Shown in pieces: positions 58,023 to 64,000 of a DNA stretch of 64,000 nt. This DNA comes from Codonopsis lanceolata. Lineage: Eukaryota; Streptophyta; Magnoliopsida; Asterales; Campanulaceae. Numbering within the stretch: the stretch's first letter is position 1; each line of letters starts with the position of its first letter. Location: contig CM028378.1 of the NCBI GenBank assembly GCA_013146195.2, positions 78,025,254 to 78,089,253 on the forward strand, given 5' to 3'. Under the pieces are notes generated by a model. That model made no database searches, was not told the DNA's origin, and saw nothing but the letters and a program-made list of their open reading frames with translations. The position numbers and the translations under genes are program-made.

Positions 58023-58400
58023 CACTACAACAAAAATGACTTTTTACAACGTTTATATCACAACGTTTTCTATCCAAACGTTGTCTTAGGGACATTTCAC
58101 AACGTTTTCTATAAAACATTTTCTAGTTATAGGATTTTACAACGTTCTTTTTGAAAAACGTTGTACAAACATGATTTTTCACAACGTTTTTGTTGTAAAC
58201 GTTGTCTTATTTTAGTAATTTACAACGTTTTTTTGGAAACGTTGTTTTTGAATGCATTTTCACAACGTTTTATTCCAAAACGTTGTCTTTAATTTAAGCT
58301 ACAGTTTTTTTTGTAAACATTGTGATATTTTCTAACCCAACAATTTATAAACTAAATTTATTTTATTTAACAATGTTTTATTAAACGTTGTTATAGCCAA
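58023..58400 (+). mobile_element. CACTA terminus with subterminal repeats
   Basis: Begins CACTACAACAAAAATGAC, a canonical CACTA end, followed by about ten ACAACGTT/AACGTTGT motifs within 370 bp. The element extends rightwards and so includes the GAPN fragment and probably the gene fragments beyond. No opposite end was found up to 64000. Confidence 0.82.
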
Positions 58401-61038
58401 AAAAAAAATTTGATTTCCCGCTGTCTGGTTTCCCCAATTCCAACAAAAAAAGAAAGTAAGTTGAAAAAATAAGTAAATTGAAGACGAGTTAACGTTAGAA
58501 GCCCTAAACCTCTCCACCTCGTTCGCGTAAACCTAAACCTTCTCCACCTCTTTCCACTGGTATGAAGAGTTAACCGTTTATGAGCTTTCCCCCCTCTTTA
58601 CGGGCTTGGCCACTCCTATCTTGCTTTTGCATCGAGAAAAGAAAGAGTTACATACCGATTATCATCCTCGGCAAAGCGAAGCAGAGTAAGCATTTTCACA
58701 TGAGTGGAAACCAGGAGGAATCACAATCGATTCAACTAGTCTTGGAGCTATTCCTTACGTTGTCACAAGACATGCTTATTCATTGCCTTGAGGTCGGTCT
58801 TTATTGCCCTGAGCAACTCCTAAAGAAAGGGTGCTTTCATGAGACCGCTTGAAGTAGCCAAAGCCAAGGCGCACTTTTTCTCTAGCGCTAGTTAATCAAA
58901 TGCCTGCCATCCGAGTCGCCACCAGGAGTAGGATTGGTCATCTTCTAGCTTACTTTGCTAAAACTACAGCCCACTCTTTCCTCCTCCACTCTCAAAGCAA
59001 TTACGAAACTCCCCGCTCTCTCTCTTTATCAGCATCACGCATCCAGCCTCAGCAGACAATTTCTCCACTGTAAGTTCCTCCTTCGTTTCAAATTTTAGTT
59101 CAATTTTCATGACTTTCTTTGAAGAACTTTACTAAAGTTTTGTTTATAGGTTATCGGAAGCACTCGAGAGTACACATGAAACTTTATTCTTAACCTCCAA
59201 GTTTGACAATACAGGTAAAAATCTATTAAAATTGATCGTTATTCTTTTTAGAAAAATTTGGAGGACGCACTTACTTTTGTGAATAACACTTGCTCTCTGC
59301 AACTCTACTTAGTTTTTTGTTGCTAGGGTTTGAGAATTATGAATAATGAGATTAATTTCAGCCTATAACTTACTAAACATTAAAACTGAAAAATGCACTC
59401 TATCTGGTTGATGAAATGACAAAAAGAGTAAATTGGCGAAATATTTAAGAGAGAAGTTGGGCACTTGATGGTCTCTTTTGTAAAACATGGACAAATGGAA
59501 GTACAAGTTGGAAAGGCATGATAGACTATTTAGGAAAAAAACTTCTAATAGAATAGGACTTCTTTTAATTATTGTCCAGATAGGATTTAGTTACTAGTTA
59601 GTATAGGAATTGTTATTTGTCATTGAATTAGATTAGGATTTCCTTATGTGACCGTCATCTGTCACTTATTTTCAATTTTTTTTAACAACTATAAATCAAT
59701 AAACAAGTCTAAATTCTATTACGGTATTATTCTTCGGTCTCCTTAGCCAAGGAAGAAAGAGCTAAAAAACTTGAAACGTCGGTCTAATTCCCTATAAGCT
59801 ACAAATTACATGCAATAGAATAGAGTTATGGAGATGATAGCGATGCCGCTAGCAGCGTCTGGCGGTAACTTATTTTGTAACAGATGATATATATAGTAGA
59901 GTTAGCCCATTGTATAAGACGGGCTCGGCAAGTTGATAACAGTGCTCTTGATTTTCGTCATCATATTTATACTGTTGGTGATTCCCTGCGATCCTATTCC
60001 ACTGTCCTTCAAACCCTGTCATTGATGAAGCAGATTTCCATTGTTAAACCTGAATTGCTTCATCGTAAAGTACTAGCTAGCTAGTAGTCTTTATAAAGAG
60101 TGATGATATATATATGTTTAAATCACCTGGAAAGGGAACTGATCAGGACCATGTGCCGGTGAGTTAATCTGGACCGTTCCTGTCTCCATTGCATCGCTGA
60201 TCAATATCGCTTTGTTGATATCCTGCGTAAAGATACAACCCTGTTATTCAGCAAGATATACATTAGCCTTGAACCATGGTATAGTGTTGTTAAGAGCAAT
60301 TAAGGACAAGGGTATTTGTACCTGGAGGCCGAAATTGCTGGCATTGCAATGGTGGATTCCTTCTTCAATAGAAGTGATCCTGATCACAGGTAAAACTGGC
60401 CCAAATGGCTCTTCCCACGCGATCCTCATGTCCGGCTGAACGTGATCCAACAGCAAGGGCCAGATAAGGTTGCCCTCTCTCTTGTACTCCTGACAGAATG
60501 TTGTACCATTTGTTTCAGCATCCTTCACCAGCCCTTCGATAAAGTTTGCAGAGGACTCTGAAACAACCGGAGTGATGTCACAATCGTCCTCGGGTGGTCC
60601 CACTGTTAGTTTCCCCACTTTGGCCTTCACTTTTTCAACTAGTGAGTCAGCAACTGATTTCATCACCAAGATAACCTTTATGACTGTGCACCTTTGGCCA
60701 CTGTAGGAAAATCCTCCTTTGATTATATTTGACGCAACCAAATCTAGGTCAGCATCCTCAAGCATGATACAAGCATCTTTGCCTCCCAGCTCCATTTGTA
60801 GCGGAACCATGCCTGCCTTCTTGGAAATTGCAATCCTCGTATCCCCACCTGTGAAGCTGAAACAATAAGTATGATGTCAGAACTAGAACAAAATGCAACA
60901 AAGTTTTATATAGCATTTTACAAGAAAATATAGTTCAAGGGACAGAGACCATAACATTAACAGAAGGTGACGTCAGCTTTTACCTTATACAGTTGACTCC
61001 AGGATGCATTGTTAGGAAATCTCCTATCTCAGATCCTT
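58023..61038 (-). repeat. Right arm of the 3-kb inverted duplication
   Basis: Reverse complement of 464-3490. This copy has cleaner reading frames than the left arm and continues past 61038 into further gene fragments. Confidence 0.9.
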
Positions 61039-61120
61039 TCCCAGTCACACAACTGATAAGGCCTTTAGGAAAACCAGCCAAGTGAAAGCAATGCACCATA
61101 TGAAGGCAAGCCACAGCACC
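59902..61120 (-). pseudogene. GAPN: GAPN 3'-terminal exons, near-intact copy
   Basis: Four exons on the minus strand with clean GT-AG junctions: 60984-61120 (GAVACLHMVHCFHLAGFPKG), 60322-60856 (SFTGGDTRIAISKKAG, then the catalytic block FSYSGQRC), 60127-60240 (CIFTQDINKAI, TVQINSPAHGPDQFPFQ), and 59902-60015 ending SPSYTMG-TAA. All four stay in frame and would encode about 300 residues of the ~496-residue enzyme, including the catalytic Cys and the ELGG glutamate. The N-terminal exons are absent: upstream (rightwards) lies a methyltransferase fragment in the same orientation. It is therefore a fragment, not a working gene, unless distant exons exist. Its setting beside a CACTA end suggests transposon capture. 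Confidence 0.85.
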
Positions 61121-61332
61121 CTGTACCAATATTCAGGCCAAGATTGAGAAAATTGCCTTCTCTAAGATTCGTAAGTTAAGAGCATGCATATTTTATTTTA
61201 AAAAACCATTAGTACAGTTGTTCTGCTTATGAAGAATTACATAAACATAAAAGAAGATCATCCCCTCTTCTCACAATTGGCAACAGGCTTGTGCTTTAAA
61301 ATAGTCAACAGGAGTGAAATTTGAATGTCGTC

Positions 61333-62256
61333 TTATATGGCATGGAAGTATAGAATATTCAATGCCGAATTCGGATTATACACCTGCTGAATACTTGGAA
61401 AACAACTGTTGATGATGCTTTGAGATGATCTATCTGATATCTCCACAGGCCATCTATCAACCAGCCTAAAACCAAAATGAGATGTAGCCAAGAGTATCGA
61501 TGGCTCATCAACTCTACGTAATACATGGCACAAAATAAGAGCTGGTCTCGAGGAATCCTCATTGCCTTTATCAGATGAAAGCAACTCTTTTGCAGTTTCA
61601 AACAAAGGCATTATTGCTTCAGCAACGTAAGTTACGTATGTTCTGATAATAACCTCAAAACCCCTGTTGCTTAATTGCTTGATGGATTCTATATGGTCTC
61701 GGTTCCCCCATTCTAGTTTCTGTACAGATAGTTTGGCTATTGAATGAGATTGGAGATTTGAAGAAACATTGTAGGACAGCAACTCCAAAGCCTTTTCATC
61801 TCCATCAGTGGGGACCACGAGGTGAGCAGATTTAGTGGCGATCATTGAGCAAATACCCCCACTGCCACAACCCAGCTCCAACACTCTTTTCCCCGAAAAA
61901 ATGGTTTGATTTGAAGCAAGGAGGGAGGCCATTAGTCGAGCTGATTCCCATAGCATTAAGCTAGTTGATTTGCAGGTGTGCTGGAACTGTTTTGGAAGTA
62001 CTTTTATCTTGAAGCTCCAGTCTTTAAAGTTGAGCTCAACAATCTCATCACCAGAAGAAGAAATGCCAAACATCTGAACAGCCACTCCCTCAGAAATATC
62101 AATTTCGAACCCATCTTCAGGTTCTTTTGAAGTGTTCTTGGTCTCAATTTTAGTACTGTCCTTGGTAGGTAGGTCTCCCATTGTGAATGACGCAACCATC
62201 GTGTTGCCACGGACGTCCCAACAAGACATGACAAAAGTCCATGGGCAGAATATCAA
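61333..62256 (-). pseudogene. METTL8/At2g26200-like methyltransferase, C-terminal domain
   Basis: The minus-strand 307-codon frame matches the C-terminal Methyltransf_16 half of the plant protein related to tRNA m3C methyltransferases. SAM-binding motif I is GKRVLELGCGSGGICS (about residues 123-138). Other conserved blocks are QFQHTCKSTSLMLWESARLM, VQKLEWGNRDHIESIKQLSN, YVAEAIMPLFETAKELLSS and ALILCHVLRRVDEPSILL, with the end NILYFHAI-stop at 61333. The family's GTDVTY reads RTYVTY here, losing an acidic residue. The N-terminal methyltransferase half is absent. The first about 15 codons are probably intron or foreign sequence. It lies head-to-tail with the GAPN fragment, 210 bp away. Confidence 0.8.
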
Positions 62257-63276
62257 AAAAATTACTGCAGTGTTGACTCTTTAGCTCAGTTGGTGCATCT
62301 AGTACACCATGAGAACAGGACTTCCAGTTACCCCAAACCTAACAACAACAAATGAGCTGAGACCCGATGGAGCCTGCATAATTCTGGACAGCAAAATGTT
62401 TCTTACAGAATGCAATTAGAATGTCTTAATTTTCTGGACCGGAAGACAACATAATAAAAGGGGCTTTATTCTAAGTAAACTGTCAGAAAAATGAGGCCCA
62501 CCTAACAAACTAGACTCCAATAATTCAGAGCTATAACTGCATCCAGTTTTCTTTCTCAGCAGAATTAATTTGTAACCACCAACTTTAACTCTTTTTGAAG
62601 AAAACACTGTTTGATGATCAAGAAGCAATCGATTGCTAACGTCAGTCTCTGCTACTAAATATTTTGTCCATCATTGCAATCACTTGTAAACTCCCAAAGA
62701 ATACCAGGACAAGAGAGATGGAAGAAGAAGAAAAACTCATTTATTATAGCAAAAGCTACGGCAAACTTACTATTCTCCTAAAAAGAAAACTTTGTGTTAC
62801 TGCTTAGCTACTTACTATTCTCCTAAAAAGAATCCATTTACATGTTCCCCTTACATAAGTAGCTTTCGTTAATTTGAGAAGTGTACTCAACTGCTTAAGG
62901 TCTAATCACTGCAAAAGTTATTGATTGCAACGTGAATTAACTTAGATTTTCCTGGCCTCGTTAGAGTGAGTGAGTGAGTGGAGTTTGGTGTCTTAAAGAT
63001 AAACCAAATGGTGAGTGGAAAGGAACGAAACATAAATCGGAACTGATGGGAAGTAGCTTATATTGATGTTGCTTATATTATGATGGCACAGGGTCAACCT
63101 AGACCAAATTGACTCTAGAACTTTTTTAGCCCCAAATGTTCAATAGATTTGATGGTATTGCTTTTTTAATGAGTATCAAAATTCAAACAAAAGTCAAATG
63201 CAGTGCAGTTCTTGATTGTTCCCAGCTTATTTCTTAGGCCATGAGAGCTAGCCACTAATTTTGATGCTTCAATGCA
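62257..63276. other. Non-coding spacer between gene fragments
   Basis: About 1 kb without recognisable coding sequence. At 62279-62294 the plus strand reads TCTTTAGCTCAGTTGGTG, a perfect tRNA A-box-like string, but no B box or cloverleaf follows. It may be a relic of a tRNA-derived SINE. Confidence 0.45.
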
Positions 63277-63277
63277 G

Positions 63278-63450
63278 GTTTTGGTGAACAAAAACACTGC
63301 CAGTGCAAGTGAAATAGTGAGCAGCTCATACTTGACCTTTATATATGAAATTGATTATTTTGCAATAATAAGAGTTCTAAATGGTTATTCTCATTACAGG
63401 TCGCCACTGCACTCCATGATAACTGTAGAGCCATCCTAGTGGGAGAGAGG
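63278..63450 (+). pseudogene. CtpA-type C-terminal processing protease fragment
   Basis: Two plus-strand exon pieces with GT-AG junctions: 63278-63316, coding VLVNKNTASASEI, and from 63400, coding VATALHDNCRAILVGERTP. This is the catalytic-serine block of the tail-specific proteases that mature photosystem II D1 protein in the thylakoid lumen (family pattern VN.GSASASEI). Only 32 codons are kept. It stops at about 63450 where minus-strand PMT sequence begins, so two unrelated genes are joined in opposite orientation. Confidence 0.75.
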
Positions 63451-63480
63451 ACACCAGTCAATATGAAGAATGTCTTGTAT

Positions 63481-63936
63481 GCACACCAGTCATGAACTGT
63501 TCCAATCAAGCCTCGGTCATAAATAATTTTCAATCTGGAAGACTTGTTGACAGAAGCAACATTCATCACCCAAACATCTTTATCCTTTAGTGCTGCAGCA
63601 AATCCACCAAGGTTTGAGTTCATATCCATGACATTTCGAATGGAGTTCTTCTGTATAACAGATTTCATCTGCTTCCAGTACTCGATTACTCGATCATGCC
63701 ATATGCTCTGCATTACATGACGTTTTAGTAACTGGAAGATGAATCTATACCAAAAGTACATGAAAATTGGCACAAATAACTGCATTGTTTTTTCTATGTG
63801 GTCTTGAATTTGAAGCAACTCACAGAGTCTTCTTGAAATAGATCAGGAGTAACACCAATTTCGTTAATGCGAGGAGGTGGACTTGTAAGCCTGTTTGGCC
63901 AAGGTACTAGTCCACTACCTTTTTCCTTGTGCATCT
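63481..63936 (-). pseudogene. PMT-type (QUA2/DUF248) methyltransferase fragment
   Basis: Two minus-strand exons. 63824-63936 codes MHKEKGSGLVPWPNRLTSPP and PRINEIGVTPDLFQEDS, followed by a GTGAGT donor. About 63481-63707 codes IWHDRVIEYWKQMKSVIQKN, VMDMNSNLGGFAAALKDKDV, WVMNVASV and IYDRGLIGTVHDWC. This is the core of the Golgi-resident putative SAM-dependent pectin methyltransferases of plants. The frame breaks at about 63481 next to the CtpA fragment. The upstream part of the gene would lie beyond 64000. Both exons are in frame and well preserved. Confidence 0.85.
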
Positions 63937-64000
63937 CTGTTTTCCAGAATAAGTATTCAATTTAGAAATCAGGCAAAAGAATGACTACAGGGGAGGAGGT
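63937..64000. other. Window edge, intron-like sequence
   Basis: Continues the PMT fragment upstream of a TTTTCCAG-type minus-strand acceptor region; too short to say more. Confidence 0.4.

Noticed and set aside
3490..58023. One giant 54-kb CACTA transposon with these as its two ends
   Set aside because: The ends point the wrong way: ...TTGTAGTG at 3490 closes an element lying to its left and CACTACAA at 58023 opens one to its right.
62272..62345. A tRNA gene
   Set aside because: Only the A-box half looks right; no acceptor-stem pairing, anticodon arm or GGTTCRAATCC B box can be placed.
1..64000. CRISPR arrays, bacterial operons or riboswitches
   Set aside because: Introns, LTRs, LINE poly(A)/TSD structures and plant gene fragments show plant nuclear DNA; the tandem arrays lack a direct-repeat/spacer pattern.

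Overview
The window looks like heterochromatic, transposon-packed nuclear DNA of a flowering plant, most likely a eudicot. The evidence is the set of plant retrotransposon lineages (Ty3/gypsy Tat and Tekay-like chromovirus, Ty1/copia, L1-type LINEs), CACTA DNA transposons, a piece resembling an endogenous pararetrovirus, and fragments of plant housekeeping genes that keep GT-AG introns (GAPN, a METTL8/At2g26200-like methyltransferase, a pectin-type PMT methyltransferase, a CtpA protease). I see no complete, intact host gene. Two 100-N assembly gaps lie at 364-463 and 28323-28422. Family names rest on motifs I recognise in the translations; no database search was run.

Layout. 1-3490: AT-rich DNA, a gap, then the left arm (464-3490) of a 3-kb inverted duplication carrying the last exons of GAPN and ending in a CACTA terminus. 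3500-8100: badly decayed transposon-derived coding sequence plus non-coding DNA. 8100-12080: LTR-like non-coding DNA abutting a pararetrovirus-like fragment (minus). 13720-15770: copia pol relic (minus). 17416-19123: a LINE insertion holding only ORF1, with a perfect 12-bp target-site duplication. 19690-22617: CACTA transposase relic, subterminal repeats, a degenerate repeat field and an LRR receptor-kinase fragment. 23765-28322: a frameshifted LINE (plus). 28423-32530: non-coding LTR-like DNA with tandem repeats. 32600-35240: 3' part of a copia element with its LTR. 35245-35890: LINE 3' fragment (minus).

36433-41458: a complete insertion (TSD GTCGC) with 205-bp LTRs. It appears to be a small TRIM-like element that contains a permuted chromovirus (internal region with gag, then PPT, then a 2.2-kb LTR), joined exactly at the shared 12-bp primer-binding site. 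41914-56863: a 15-kb Tat-clade retroelement flanked by the 5-bp TSD TAAAA. Its two outer ends are the same LTR end in inverted orientation, and the right 3.8 kb is an inverted copy of the left 3.8 kb, joined to the inner LTR at an 8-bp microhomology. It carries gag, protease, RT, two RNase H domains and integrase on the minus strand, and an antisense gene with conserved introns on the plus strand. 57300-57960: another LINE ORF1 fragment. 58023-64000: a CACTA end followed by the GAPN, METTL8-like, CtpA and PMT fragments, which reads as a gene-capturing (Pack-CACTA-like) transposon running out of the window.

Nothing here forms a working pathway. The interest is in how these mobile elements were assembled: template switching, recombination at the PBS, gene capture and inverted duplication.
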